A stretch of 64,000 nt of DNA from Faucicola tetraodonis. Its GTDB lineage: Bacteria > Pseudomonadota > Gammaproteobacteria > Pseudomonadales > Moraxellaceae. The stretch is taken from NCBI GenBank assembly GCA_032017425.1, contig DALZPW010000010.1; one strand, 5' to 3'. Under the pieces are notes generated by a model. It saw only the letters and a program-made list of their open reading frames with translations, did no database searches and was not told where the DNA came from. Positions 34,782 to 44,450 of this stretch are shown one piece after another. Numbering within the stretch: position 1 is the first letter of the stretch; each line of letters starts with the position of its first letter. Both the position numbers and the translations under genes were made by a program.

Positions 34782-35138
34782 GTTCACCGGGTCGCTAAAT
34801 CGGGTCGCTCAATAATTTATTACAGCAACCCTCAATCATTAAGCATTGTAGTCGCTGTGTTAATATCATAAATTATGCTTGATTTTTACCGTGAAAGTCG
34901 CCATTTTAATAATCATGCAAGATGCCAAAACCTGTTAATAAGCTGTCAACAAGCTTTTAAAAAGATGCAAGCGTTAAACCATGCTAAGTTGATTAAAGCG
35001 ATAAGACAGGTTGACTACCATGGTTACTAATGCAGTTAGCAGTTAATAATTACGAATGTAGTTAAGTAGTTAACAAGATAGTTCCTAACATAGTAACCAA
35101 AATAGGCACTGGGGCGGATAAAAGATAGAGGAGCGACG
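34782..35138. other. Intergenic region after the MarC-family gene
   Basis: About 357 bp without a recognisable gene. The last part contains scattered AGTTA/GTTAAC-type words (34990-35100) but no regular repeat. A good ribosome binding site GAGGAG marks the next gene. Confidence 0.45.
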
Positions 35139-35444
35139 ATGCAAAAAGATGCAAAAACAGATTACCAAAGCCTACTGCAAGCGGCAAAAGAGGCCAAAGC
35201 AGAAGCGATGATGCTGGAGTTTATTGAGCAAGCTGACGGCAAAATGGTACTACGTACCTCGAATGACGAATCAGAAAACTTGGTAAGTATTGAATTTTCT
35301 GACAAAGTGAAAGAACTGTTGGGAGAGGATACCCAGCTGATTGGGCAAAGTATGATTCATGCTGCCATTCAAACCTTAATGCAAAAGCAGCTTTCGCAGT
35401 GGCATGCCAATGTGTATGACGAAGAACCCGTGCATTACAGTTAA
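35139..35444 (+). CDS. Conserved-looking small protein of unknown function
   Basis: A 101-residue acidic, soluble protein that I do not recognise. It is helical at the start (DYQSLLQAAKEAKAEAMMLEFIEQ), has a central beta-like segment (GKMVLRTSNDESENLVSIEFSDKVKELLG) and a second helix (SMIHAAIQTLMQKQLSQWHANVY). GAGGAG lies 7 bp before ATG 35139 and a terminator follows, so it is likely a real monocistronic gene. No signal peptide, membrane segment or cysteine pair is present. Confidence 0.75.
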   Translation: MQKDAKTDYQSLLQAAKEAKAEAMMLEFIEQADGKMVLRTSNDESENLVSIEFSDKVKELLGEDTQLIGQSMIHAAIQTLMQKQLSQWHANVYDEEPVHYS

Positions 35445-35471
35445 CGCGTAAAACCTATTCATTGATTTTTT

Positions 35472-35505
35472 GAACCCGTAAGACTAAAGACTTATGGGTT
35501 TTTTT
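35472..35505 (+). terminator. Terminator of the small gene before purK
   Basis: ACCCGTAAG and CTTATGGGT pair (one G-T) around 8 nt, followed by TTTTTTT. The purK start lies about 90 bp further on. Confidence 0.85.
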
Positions 35506-35593
35506 ATGCTTGGATTTTTTATTTGTGAGCAAATCCTTTATAATTAGCCATAATTTTTCTTCTGTGTTTCACTTATCAAAAAGAGCCGCTACC

Positions 35594-36757
35594 ATGCCTA
35601 TGCAAACCGCCAATTTTTATACCATCAATCATTCCAATTATCCTGTCAAAACCATTGGAATTTTAGGTGGCGGACAACTGGGTATGATGTTGGCGCAAGC
35701 GGCATTGCCACTGGGTATCCGCTGCGTGTTTTTGGAAGATAGTGCCAATTGCCCGGCACGCTTACTGGGCAAAGTGTTTAGTAGCGAGCAATTTGAAGAT
35801 TTTGCCCAAAGCTGCGATATTTTTACCTTAGAATTTGAAAACACCCCGCTCAAACCTGCCCAGTTTTTGGAATCGACCAAAACCTTGTACCCATCGTCAT
35901 TTGCGCTATCGGTGGCACAAGATCGGTTAAATGAAAAAAACTTATTTAACCAATTAGATATCGCCACCGTGCCCTTTATGGCAGTGCATAGCAAAGCCGA
36001 TATCCAAGCTGCCGCCGACAAATTGGGGCTACCTTTGGTACTCAAAACCACACGCGGGGGCTATGATGGCAAAGGGCAGTTTGTGGTCAAATCCGCTGAC
36101 CAAATTGACACCGCGTGGGCAGAACTTGGTGACGCAACCAAAACAGCGCCGCTCATTGCCGAAGGCTTTATTCACTTTGAGCGCGAAGTATCTATCATTG
36201 CAGTGCGCGCCCAAAACGGTGAAATCCGCTATTATCCGCTCGTGCAAAATGAACATAGCAATGGTATTTTAGCCAAATCAACCGCACCTGCGCCCAATGT
36301 TGATAACCTTACGGAGCAAGCCCAAAGTAATATCAAAAAATTGCTCGAACATTTAAACTATGTGGGCGTGTTGACGTTAGAATTATTTGTGACATTTGAA
36401 GGCGGCGCTGAAAAATTGCTTGCCAATGAAATCGCACCCCGCGTGCACAACTCAGGGCACTGGAGTATTGAAGGCGCGGTAACCAGTCAATTTGAAAATC
36501 ACATGCGCGCGGTGGCTGGATTACCACTTGGCGATACGTCCATTGTTAAACCATCAGTTATGTTAAATGTCATCGGCAAATACCCAAAACTGGACGAAGT
36601 CCTAGCCATCGCTGGCGTGCACGTGCACAATTATGATAAAGAAGAACGCGAAGGTCGAAAAATCGCTCATATCACTGTCATGCCGAGCGATAGCAGTCAA
36701 CTGGATAACACGGTCGCGCAAGTGGTTGCAAAATTACCCAATAAATTGTCTGACTAA
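35594..36757 (+). CDS. purK: 5-(carboxyamino)imidazole ribonucleotide synthase PurK
   Basis: An ATP-grasp enzyme of purine synthesis that carboxylates AIR to N5-CAIR using bicarbonate. The 387 residues show GILGGGQLGMMLAQAA at the start, the ATP-grasp loop KTTRGGYDGKGQFVV, EGFIHFEREVSIIAVR, LLANEIAPRVHNSGHW and the C-terminal IGKYP domain. I chose ATG 35594 (AAGAG upstream); the longer frame from 35510 runs through the upstream terminator region. The partner purE is not adjacent, unlike in many relatives. Confidence 0.94.
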   Translation: MPMQTANFYTINHSNYPVKTIGILGGGQLGMMLAQAALPLGIRCVFLEDSANCPARLLGKVFSSEQFEDFAQSCDIFTLEFENTPLKPAQFLESTKTLYPSSFALSVAQDRLNEKNLFNQLDIATVPFMAVHSKADIQAAADKLGLPLVLKTTRGGYDGKGQFVVKSADQIDTAWAELGDATKTAPLIAEGFIHFEREVSIIAVRAQNGEIRYYPLVQNEHSNGILAKSTAPAPNVDNLTEQAQSNIKKLLEHLNYVGVLTLELFVTFEGGAEKLLANEIAPRVHNSGHWSIEGAVTSQFENHMRAVAGLPLGDTSIVKPSVMLNVIGKYPKLDEVLAIAGVHVHNYDKEEREGRKIAHITVMPSDSSQLDNTVAQVVAKLPNKLSD

Positions 36758-36836
36758 AGCCATGTAACTAAAGCTATGTGTCAGCAAACACACCGCAATC
36801 ATCCGTGAGGTTGCGCATAGTCAAATCAAACGGGGG

Positions 36837-38066
36837 TTAAAGTTTGATATTACCCAATTTCTCCTCATCAATTTGCAGCTCGTTGGCAACTTCACTCACC
36901 GTTTGGCGATTGGTGCGGTCAAGGTAGGTTTGTGCGCGGTCAACTTCTTGGGTAAGTACATTGAGCGTTTGCTGCATATTACCCAGTGCTTTGACTTTAA
37001 AGGCATCAATCGCCTGCATGGTCTCATAGATGTGATTAAAGGATTTTTGCAGTTTTTCCAAGCCCACTGAACTGCCACTGGCTTGCTCATGCACTTGCGC
37101 GGTTTGGCGTTTGAGCATGACTGACGTTGATTCAATCAAACTACTGGTCGTTGAATTAAGCGCATTGATTTGGTCGAGCACCAGTTTTTGACTGCTCAGC
37201 GCTTGTGACACCATCACCGCAGTACGTAGCGCAGCAATCGTTGTCGTCGTGGCACGGTCAACGCCTTTGATAAGCTCTAAGTTGTTTTTGCGAATCATAT
37301 CAAGCGCTAAATACCCTTGGATGTTAACCGCCAGTTGGGTCAAAAAATCCATATTTTTTTGGCGCACATAAAACAGCAGTTCTTCTTTAACCACGCGTGC
37401 TTTTTCAGGGTCAGTGGCTTCAAGCTCCCCGATTTTTTGCTCAAGGCGTTCATCAATTTTTTTACCGACATAAATATATTGACGGAGCGACTGCATCAGT
37501 GCCCACATATTGACCTTTTCCTGCTCAATACTGGCATTGTCTTTCATCAGTTCATCTTTGCCGTGATACAGGCTTTCGATGATGGCATTGATATGGGTTT
37601 GCGAAGATTGGTATTTACGAAAATAATCTTGCACGGATTTGCCCATTGGGATGATGCCCAAAAATTTGCGTGGACTTGATAGCGAACCTTGTCGGGTTGG
37701 ATCTAGGTCTTCGACCACGCTGCGTAGCTCAGTCAAGGATTTGGCAATCGGGGAGTTGTCAAATAAGGCTTTATCCATGCTTTTGGCGGGACGATCAAGC
37801 ATGCGATTTGCAATCTGCGCGGAAGCGCGAATTTCGGCACTACCTAGCTGATGAATGGCTTTGACTTTCTCATCGAATACAGACGTGTTGACAGGGGTTT
37901 GTAATACATGCATCACAAAATCGTTCACTTTGGCATCAAGTTCAGGCACTTTGGTTAGGTCAAGTTTGACCAGTTGGTCGGCTTCGTCTTGTGGCACAAC
38001 GGCAACGGGTTGCGGCGCTTCAAGGGTGATGACAGGGCTGGTTTCTGGCGGGGTGAGTTCTGGCAT
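36837..38066 (-). CDS. TelA-family toxic anion resistance protein
   Basis: A 409-residue soluble, strongly helical protein of the TelA/KlaA family (tellurite resistance, also colicin and antimicrobial peptide tolerance in some species). Typical features: FVMHVLQTPVNTSVFDEKVKAIHQLGSAEI, the LDPTRQGSLSSPRKFLGIIPMG loop near residue 120, coiled coil KVNMWALMQSLRQYIYVGKKIDERLEQKI, and the C-terminal TTTIAALRTAVMVSQALSSQK. No ter genes or XpaC-like partner is adjacent. The mechanism is unknown. Confidence 0.88.
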   Translation of the reverse strand: MPELTPPETSPVITLEAPQPVAVVPQDEADQLVKLDLTKVPELDAKVNDFVMHVLQTPVNTSVFDEKVKAIHQLGSAEIRASAQIANRMLDRPAKSMDKALFDNSPIAKSLTELRSVVEDLDPTRQGSLSSPRKFLGIIPMGKSVQDYFRKYQSSQTHINAIIESLYHGKDELMKDNASIEQEKVNMWALMQSLRQYIYVGKKIDERLEQKIGELEATDPEKARVVKEELLFYVRQKNMDFLTQLAVNIQGYLALDMIRKNNLELIKGVDRATTTTIAALRTAVMVSQALSSQKLVLDQINALNSTTSSLIESTSVMLKRQTAQVHEQASGSSVGLEKLQKSFNHIYETMQAIDAFKVKALGNMQQTLNVLTQEVDRAQTYLDRTNRQTVSEVANELQIDEEKLGNIKL

Positions 38067-38302
38067 GATATATCCTTGAGTTGTCTATATTGGTATTTGT
38101 ATATTAACTTGCCTTTTAGTTTGTCTTGGTATTTTAGCGGTTTGAGCTAACGCTAGTTTGATTATCTTGGTAAATTATTTCATTTGTTGTTCGATTTGGG
38201 TAATCATTTTTTCCATGCGCGTTTGACGAATGATTTTTATGATTTATCGCATGATGCGACGTCACTATGATAGCGTGACAAAAAATTTTCCAATCAGATG
38301 TT

Positions 38303-38345
38303 AAAAAATAAAAGCCCAACAGTTAGTTGGGCTTTTATTTTTTAA
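38303..38345. terminator. Strong symmetric terminator of efp
   Basis: AAAATAAAAGCCCAAC pairs with GTTGGGCTTTTATTTT around a 5-nt loop, about 22 bp past the efp stop on the minus strand. The A/T flanks make it functional in both directions. Confidence 0.9.
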
Positions 38346-38366
38346 AATTCTTGGTAATAAAATATA

Positions 38367-38939
38367 TTATTGTACCCGTGATAGATATTCGCCAGTGCGG
38401 GTATCGACTTTGATTTTTTCGCCTTGTTGGACAAATAATGGCACACGTACTACCGCACCAGTTTCAAGCGTAGCAGGTTTGCCGCCGCCACCTGATGTAT
38501 CGCCTTTTAGACCTGGGTCGGTTTCTGTGATGACTAACTCAACAAAGTTTGGCGCGGCAACGCTTAAAGGCACACCATTGAATAGGGTAATGGTACATTC
38601 TTCGTTGCTATTTTCTTTTAACCATTTTGCCGCATCGCCCATCGCATTTTTGTCGGCTTGTAGCTGCTCAAAGCTTTCTGGGTGCATAAAGTGCCAGAAT
38701 TCGCCATCGTTGTATAGGTAGTTCATTTCAGTATCGACAACGTCAGCGCCTTCAAGGCTATCGCCAGATTTAAAGGTGTTTTCTAATACTTTACCCGTTT
38801 TTAGGTTACGCATTTTGACGCGGTTGAATGCTTGACCTTTACCTGGTTTAACGTATTCATTTTCTAAAATTGCAAAGGGGTTGCCTTCGTGCATGACTTT
38901 TAAGCCAGCTTTAAATTCATTGGTTGAGTAAGTTGCCAT
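38367..38939 (-). CDS. efp: Elongation factor P
   Basis: EF-P relieves ribosome stalling at consecutive prolines. The 190 residues align with E. coli EF-P throughout. The tip loop KPGKGQAF carries Lys34, the residue beta-lysylated by EpmA/EpmB. Other blocks: ADVVDTEMNYLYNDGEFWHFM, FVELVITETDPGLKGDTSG, and VDTRTGEYLSRV at the end. The ATG at 38939 matches family starts; an upstream frame to 39008 is spurious. It is divergent from epmB, the modification enzyme. Confidence 0.98.
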   Translation of the reverse strand: MATYSTNEFKAGLKVMHEGNPFAILENEYVKPGKGQAFNRVKMRNLKTGKVLENTFKSGDSLEGADVVDTEMNYLYNDGEFWHFMHPESFEQLQADKNAMGDAAKWLKENSNEECTITLFNGVPLSVAAPNFVELVITETDPGLKGDTSGGGGKPATLETGAVVRVPLFVQQGEKIKVDTRTGEYLSRVQ

Positions 38940-39093
38940 AAAATTTCCTAATAAGGTGTTGCGACTAAAAAATAACCGAGGTAAATCAAATCTTTGTATA
39001 ATAGCCAATTTGCATAAATGCGCTGCCTACGCTGTAACCCTATCCGCAACAGGCGTTATCAGCAAGCGGCATTGACAATTGGATAAACACTAT

Positions 39094-40095
39094 ATGATAA
39101 ACTATTTGGCGACACAAAAAAACTGGCAAAATGCGTTTTCTGATACCATCACGAGCTTTGCTGAATTAGCGCAAGCGTTGGATTTGCCGATAGATAGTTT
39201 TGACAGTCAGGTCGGTCAATTTCCCCTAAAAGTGCCGCGTCGCTTTGTGCAAAAAATGGGGAAAGGCGATATCCATGACCCACTGCTTAAGCAAGTGTTG
39301 CCGACGTTTCAAGAAACGGTACAAGTCACCGGCTTTGTCACCGACCCACTCGATGAACAACACGCCAATCCGGTCAAAGGCATCATTCATAAATACGCAT
39401 CACGTGTGCTGATTCCTGTCACCGGGGCTTGCGTGGTCAATTGTCGCTATTGTTTTCGCCAGCACTTTGACTACCACGAGAATCTACCAACCCAAAACGA
39501 TTGGCAAGCCATCAGTGCCTACATCACAGCGCACCCCGCAGTCAATGAAGTGATTTTAAGCGGCGGAGACCCATTATCGCTGAGCAACCGTCGTTTATTG
39601 GAGATTTTCACCACCCTTGAAGCACTACCCCAAGTGCAGACTATTCGTATCCATACCCGTGTACCTGTGATGATTCCTGAACGCTTAGATGAGCCGTTAC
39701 TTGCGCGATTTGCTAACAGCCGCTGTCATATCGTCATGGTCATTCATGCCAATCACCCAAATGAAATCGACCAAGAAACACAAATATTTCTGGGTAAGGC
39801 AAAAAAAGCGGGTGTTACGTTACTTAACCAAACTGTGCTACTCAAGTCGATTAATGACGATGCGAATACGCTTGCAAGCTTGAACGAAAAATTATGGCAA
39901 GCGGGCGTCTTACCCTATTACTTGCATGTGCTTGATAAAGTTGCCGGGGCGAGCCATTTTTATATTTCAGATGAGCAAGCAGTCGCTTTGTACTGGGAGT
40001 TACTCGCCAAATGTGCTGGCTACTTGGTGCCAAAGTTGGTGCGAGAATTACCTAATAAGCCATTTAAAACCCCCATTGATTTGTATAACCACTAA
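39094..40095 (+). CDS. epmB: EF-P beta-lysylation protein EpmB (radical SAM)
   Basis: A lysine 2,3-aminomutase homologue that makes (R)-beta-lysine for attachment to EF-P. The radical SAM cysteines are in CVVNCRYCFRQHFDY (C-x3-C-x2-C), followed by EVILSGGDPLSLSNRRL and IRIHTRVPVMIPERL. The 333-residue length fits EpmB (342 aa in E. coli) and is shorter than clostridial aminomutases. The start is set at ATG 39094; a TTG at 39079 is also in frame. It shares a 155-bp divergent promoter region with efp, so the target and its modifier are neighbours. The ligase gene epmA is not in the window. Confidence 0.95.
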   Translation: MINYLATQKNWQNAFSDTITSFAELAQALDLPIDSFDSQVGQFPLKVPRRFVQKMGKGDIHDPLLKQVLPTFQETVQVTGFVTDPLDEQHANPVKGIIHKYASRVLIPVTGACVVNCRYCFRQHFDYHENLPTQNDWQAISAYITAHPAVNEVILSGGDPLSLSNRRLLEIFTTLEALPQVQTIRIHTRVPVMIPERLDEPLLARFANSRCHIVMVIHANHPNEIDQETQIFLGKAKKAGVTLLNQTVLLKSINDDANTLASLNEKLWQAGVLPYYLHVLDKVAGASHFYISDEQAVALYWELLAKCAGYLVPKLVRELPNKPFKTPIDLYNH

Positions 40096-40248
40096 AATTT
40101 GTTGAAAGACAACAACTAAATAAGGGGTTAGCTTTTATTTGTCTGTTAAATAGTGCAATTATCTTAAAATAGCTAGATAAAATATGGTTTTTGTGTTATT
40201 TATTGTTGTTAAACAAGTCGAAAAATGTTGTGCATTTGGGTGCAAAAA

Positions 40249-42015
40249 ATGGTTACGGATCTCATATTAGACGATTTCTTACAGCGCATAAACGATACAC
40301 CGACCAGTCCTATTGAACTTAAAGTGACCCAGAGTTCATTGCAGGATACAACCGATTGGCAGATGCACTTTAATCGTATGTCGGCGTGTGAGATGTATGA
40401 CGAATATAAATTCGTGATAAACCAGTTGATGTTTGCCGATATTGACGACGTCAAACGCTTTGCATTGTTCGAGGAGGTTAATAAAGCCGTCAGCGTGTTA
40501 CTCGGCAAATTACGGGTGAATTACCAAACCCAGCCCGGGATTTTAGATGAAGAAAAACAGCAAGGCTTAGATACCGTACTATCGGTACATTATCTGAGCA
40601 TCATGTTTTACCATGTCATTTGGCAACGTGCGGCGGCTCGCCCTGAAGTGGCTGATAAAAAAGGCATCACTGGCTTATTTCGCCGTAAACCTCAATCCCT
40701 TACCCCCACCCAAGTCATTCAGCGCTGCCTATATAGTATCATGGTATTACTGCGCCAATCGCTGTTTGAAAAATATATCGGCTATCGTAAAGATACACAG
40801 GTAATTTGGCAATACCTGAATGCCTGCTATCGATTTGCAGTCACCAATGATTGGCAGTCTATCACCCTGCCAGTCAAACTGCATTCTGCCAATGAATATA
40901 GCAAACAGGGCGCACCGTTATCGATTGAGGCTATTTATTTTCACTGCTTGACGGTGGCGGTCACCAATCCTTATGCTTGTCGACGTGCGGATATTTTAGC
41001 CATTCAAAAAGTAAGTACCCAGTTGATAAAAGAGCTTATTATCAGTAAAGATTTGGTTGAAAAACCTTACCTATATATTGATTTAGAAGGTAAACAGCCG
41101 CCCCAACTGCTAGCAGTCGATGATTTATTCAATCCTTTTGCAGCAACTAGCAACTGTCTGTTTGTGATGTTTAGTCGGTTCTTTAAACGCTTGCATCAAA
41201 CCATTACCCAAGGTCAAATCAGCACCGATGCTGAGATAAAAAATAGCGCGCGTCAGGCCAAATTGGTATTGAATAATCTGCAAGATGGTTTAAAGCCAGC
41301 GGCAGAGTATTATCATAGCCATTCAAAATGTGAAGTCGTGCTCGGCTTTAATAATATCCACTACATGCTTGCCAATAAAACCAGTTTGGGCAATCTCATT
41401 CAGGCCAATGAGCTGCCTGAGCGGTTAAAACCCAAAGCTCAAAATACTGAGTATCTTAAAAAATATACCGTTGTCGCGCTGAACAAAGAAAATCCCCAAT
41501 CCATGTGCCTGTCGCATGTGTTTAGCTACGCCAATCAAATCGTTGACCCATATCCAAGCATCAGCCGTGGCGATAGCTATCACCCGCTGAATCAACTGCA
41601 AGTCAATTCCTTAATTGCGATGCGAAAGGTGAATGGTTCAAAAACTTGGCAGCTCGGCTATATTAAAGACAACCGTCAGGGTTTTATCGATACGCCCACT
41701 GGGCAACCAACCAACAAGACCTACTTGGAAATTGAAGCACAAGTGCAAGTGCATTGTCAAAATGTGATTCCCTGTGGCGTACGCTTTCAAAATGCCGGTA
41801 GCCGTCAGCCACATTTTGTTGCGGCATTTATAATTCCAACCGCCCCAAACAACACTAATAGCCAGACCCGTTTGCTGATGTCGCGCTTTGGCTACCAAGT
41901 GGCAGACAAGCTGGTGATACGTATTGATAACAAAGAAATTAACGTGCGTTTAACTGAGCTACTTGATATGACTGATGATATCGAAGAATACGCTTTTGTG
42001 AGAATTCAGTTTTAA
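40249..42015 (+). CDS. FimW/PA4958-like protein upstream of fimX
   Basis: A 588-residue soluble protein, mostly helical in the first 450 residues (FVINQLMFADIDDVKRFALFEEVNKAVSVLLGKL; QVIQRCLYSIMVLLRQSLFEKYIGY) with a beta-rich C-terminus (QLQVNSLIAMRKVNGSKTWQLGYI ... QNVIPCGVRFQNAG ... LLMSRFGYQVADKLVIRID). I do not recognise a catalytic motif. The gene order, immediately before a fimX-type gene, and this architecture match what I recall of Pseudomonas aeruginosa PA4958 (FimW), a c-di-GMP effector acting on type IV pili at the cell pole. The assignment rests on context and general architecture. The start may be ATG 40225 or 40249; neither has a good ribosome binding site. Confidence 0.65.
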   Translation: MVTDLILDDFLQRINDTPTSPIELKVTQSSLQDTTDWQMHFNRMSACEMYDEYKFVINQLMFADIDDVKRFALFEEVNKAVSVLLGKLRVNYQTQPGILDEEKQQGLDTVLSVHYLSIMFYHVIWQRAAARPEVADKKGITGLFRRKPQSLTPTQVIQRCLYSIMVLLRQSLFEKYIGYRKDTQVIWQYLNACYRFAVTNDWQSITLPVKLHSANEYSKQGAPLSIEAIYFHCLTVAVTNPYACRRADILAIQKVSTQLIKELIISKDLVEKPYLYIDLEGKQPPQLLAVDDLFNPFAATSNCLFVMFSRFFKRLHQTITQGQISTDAEIKNSARQAKLVLNNLQDGLKPAAEYYHSHSKCEVVLGFNNIHYMLANKTSLGNLIQANELPERLKPKAQNTEYLKKYTVVALNKENPQSMCLSHVFSYANQIVDPYPSISRGDSYHPLNQLQVNSLIAMRKVNGSKTWQLGYIKDNRQGFIDTPTGQPTNKTYLEIEAQVQVHCQNVIPCGVRFQNAGSRQPHFVAAFIIPTAPNNTNSQTRLLMSRFGYQVADKLVIRIDNKEINVRLTELLDMTDDIEEYAFVRIQF

Positions 42016-42218
42016 TCACTAAAAAATGGCAACAAAAGTTGCCAAATTAAACCTAACCCATTAAAAATAAAAGATTTTCATAGCTTTATAGCCGTTTTGA
42101 TTGATTAATCATATAATAAGAAATTGAATCTAATATTATAAATAATTTATCAAAAAATTCGCTTATAATAGGTCGCTTAGTGCTCTATAAACCAAGCGTT
42201 TAATGGGATAGTTAATCG

Positions 42219-44408
42219 ATGCAAAAACAAAAACAACTCAACCTGTTAATCATTGATGATAACCAGCTGTATGCCGAACACTTAGTTGGGTTATTAGAAA
42301 AACATTATTATAGACAGGTTAATTTAGGATTTTTGGATGCCAAAGACGAGCTGATAAAGTTATTGCGCCAGTCTTGGGACATTATTTTGATGGGGAATGC
42401 GTATGATTTATCGTTTAAAGACGTCAAAGAGATTTTAAAAGCCCACGATGCTCACATCCCCGTCATCGCTCTGTTGTCTGATGATGCTACTCATTACCCA
42501 GAGGCATTAACTGCCAATGAGCAAGCCCAGACCCAGCTTGTTAGCGACCCTGATAAAACCCATAAGTTATTACCTTTATATACCTATTGGGGTGCAGCGG
42601 ATGCTTTGCGCAAAAATAAGTTACTGCGCATGGCCATTCGTATCTGCCGTGAACACGAGCATCATAAACTAGGGCGCGAGCTTGAGCGGCTAAAAATGGT
42701 GTTGAGCGATGCCGAACAGCGTGCCAATATTCTTATCAAAAACTCCAAGAGTGCAGTGGCTTACATTGAAGATGGTTTACATATTTATGCCAATGAGCCC
42801 TATCTTGAAATGTTTGGGTTTAAAACGCTCGATGAACTGATGGGGGTGCCGGTCGTCGACTTGATTGCGAGCAATAATATCCAAGATTTTAAAACGTTTT
42901 TAAAAGACTTTGAAAAAGGCAACCGTACAAACGTCGAATTTGAATTTGAAAGTGTGAGAAAAGATAATACCACCTTCGCCGCTAAACTGCAGTTAGCGGC
43001 TGCTACCTATGACGGTCAGCCGTGCCTACAAGTCATTATCCAGCCCAATGAACAAGCCAATAGTGCTGAGCTTGCCAAAAAACTTGAGGCGATGGAACGC
43101 ATTGACTCAATCACCGGGCTATTTAATCGTCATGGTTTTGAAAGCCTGTTTCACCGACTGCGTGACGCGATTGTTGAGAAAAACCTATCTGTGGGTTTGA
43201 TGGCGTTACGCGTCGATAATATTGGTAAAATCCATGCCAGTGTGGGGATTGAAGGAATTGATGGGGTGGTGGTGGCCGTTGCCAATATTCTTGAGCAACA
43301 TCTCACTGAGATTATTGGGGAAAAGCGGGTGAAAAATGGCTATTTGAGCCGCTTTAATGATAGCATGTTTATGCTAATTATCCCTAATATGCGACAACAA
43401 GATTTGACAGCATTGGGACAAAAATTGGTTGCCGATATTAATAGCACCATTATTGAAATTGGTCATCGTACGGTTAAGACCACAGTAACCATTGGTGCAA
43501 CCTTAGTCAACGCCAGTGCACCTGACACCAATAGTATTATTAACCGTGTCATCCAAGCCGTCGGCATGGCAGCCAAAGCCAATAAGGAAAGCAACGACGA
43601 TAAAGATTTATTCTATTTATATGACCCAAGTAGTTTTGCCAGCAGTGATGACAGCGCGCTGTACGAATCGCTGCGTGATGCGCTAGAACATAACAAATTT
43701 AAATTATTATATCAGCCGATTTATGACGTGGAAAACGATGTCAGTAACATGTTTGAGGTATTTTTACGCCTGCCGCTAGCAGATGGCAGCTTAATGGCAC
43801 CTGATAAATTCTTAGAAGTGGCCACCCGACATCAGTTGATGGATAAAATCGACCGTTGGATGTTGATTCAAGCCTGTAAAGATTTAAAACGTTACCGTCA
43901 TGAGGTCGATGCCAGTGCCAGATTATTAGTGCATTTAAGCCCGACATCACTAGCCGATGCCACCTTGCCAAGCTTTATGAGTCGATTGATGCAAGCGTTA
44001 GAGACCAGCGAGCCGGGGGTGTTGACGTTGCAGTTTAATGAAACCATGGTAATTGATTATCTAGCGGTGGCAGCCAAACAAAGTCAGGAGCTTAACCAAA
44101 TGGGTTGTCACCTAGGTATCTATAATTTTGGCTCGGCGGTCAATGCGATGGAAGTATTGGAATTTGTCAAACCTCAACTGGTACGACTCGATCGCAGCTA
44201 TATCAAAGATTTGAGCAACAATGACAATGTCAATACCGTGGCAACGGTGGTGCGCGAAATCACTGAGCGCGGCTCCAGTTGTTTGATGCCTTTTATTGAA
44301 GACCCTGCCGCCATGTCAGCGGCGTGGACAGTCGGTGCGCGTTATTTGCAAGGGGCCTATTTGCAAAAAGCGAGTGACACCATGCACATCGAGAATGAAA
44401 CCAGCTAA
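42219..44408 (+). CDS. fimX: FimX-like c-di-GMP effector (REC-PAS-GGDEF-EAL, all degenerate)
   Basis: A 729-residue four-domain protein like FimX, which binds c-di-GMP and controls type IV pilus assembly and twitching. Residues 1-125 form a receiver-like domain that starts LLIIDDNQLYAE but has MGN near position 58-60 where the phosphorylated Asp should be. Residues ~170-280 look like PAS. Residues ~290-455 are GGDEF-like, with RFNDS at 378-382 instead of GGDEF. Residues ~475-725 are EAL-like, with EVFLR at 513-517 instead of EALLR and YNFGS where DDFGT is expected. It should therefore be a c-di-GMP sensor without cyclase or phosphodiesterase activity. It lies 203 bp after the FimW-like gene. 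Confidence 0.88.
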   Translation: MQKQKQLNLLIIDDNQLYAEHLVGLLEKHYYRQVNLGFLDAKDELIKLLRQSWDIILMGNAYDLSFKDVKEILKAHDAHIPVIALLSDDATHYPEALTANEQAQTQLVSDPDKTHKLLPLYTYWGAADALRKNKLLRMAIRICREHEHHKLGRELERLKMVLSDAEQRANILIKNSKSAVAYIEDGLHIYANEPYLEMFGFKTLDELMGVPVVDLIASNNIQDFKTFLKDFEKGNRTNVEFEFESVRKDNTTFAAKLQLAAATYDGQPCLQVIIQPNEQANSAELAKKLEAMERIDSITGLFNRHGFESLFHRLRDAIVEKNLSVGLMALRVDNIGKIHASVGIEGIDGVVVAVANILEQHLTEIIGEKRVKNGYLSRFNDSMFMLIIPNMRQQDLTALGQKLVADINSTIIEIGHRTVKTTVTIGATLVNASAPDTNSIINRVIQAVGMAAKANKESNDDKDLFYLYDPSSFASSDDSALYESLRDALEHNKFKLLYQPIYDVENDVSNMFEVFLRLPLADGSLMAPDKFLEVATRHQLMDKIDRWMLIQACKDLKRYRHEVDASARLLVHLSPTSLADATLPSFMSRLMQALETSEPGVLTLQFNETMVIDYLAVAAKQSQELNQMGCHLGIYNFGSAVNAMEVLEFVKPQLVRLDRSYIKDLSNNDNVNTVATVVREITERGSSCLMPFIEDPAAMSAAWTVGARYLQGAYLQKASDTMHIENETS

Positions 44409-44450
44409 ATCCAAGCGCTGAATTTATAAAGTAAAAAAGAGTTAGCCAAA

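Noticed and set aside
34990..35100. AGTTA/GTTAAC words as a tandem repeat
   Set aside because: Spacing is irregular and the words are short; no unit could be defined.
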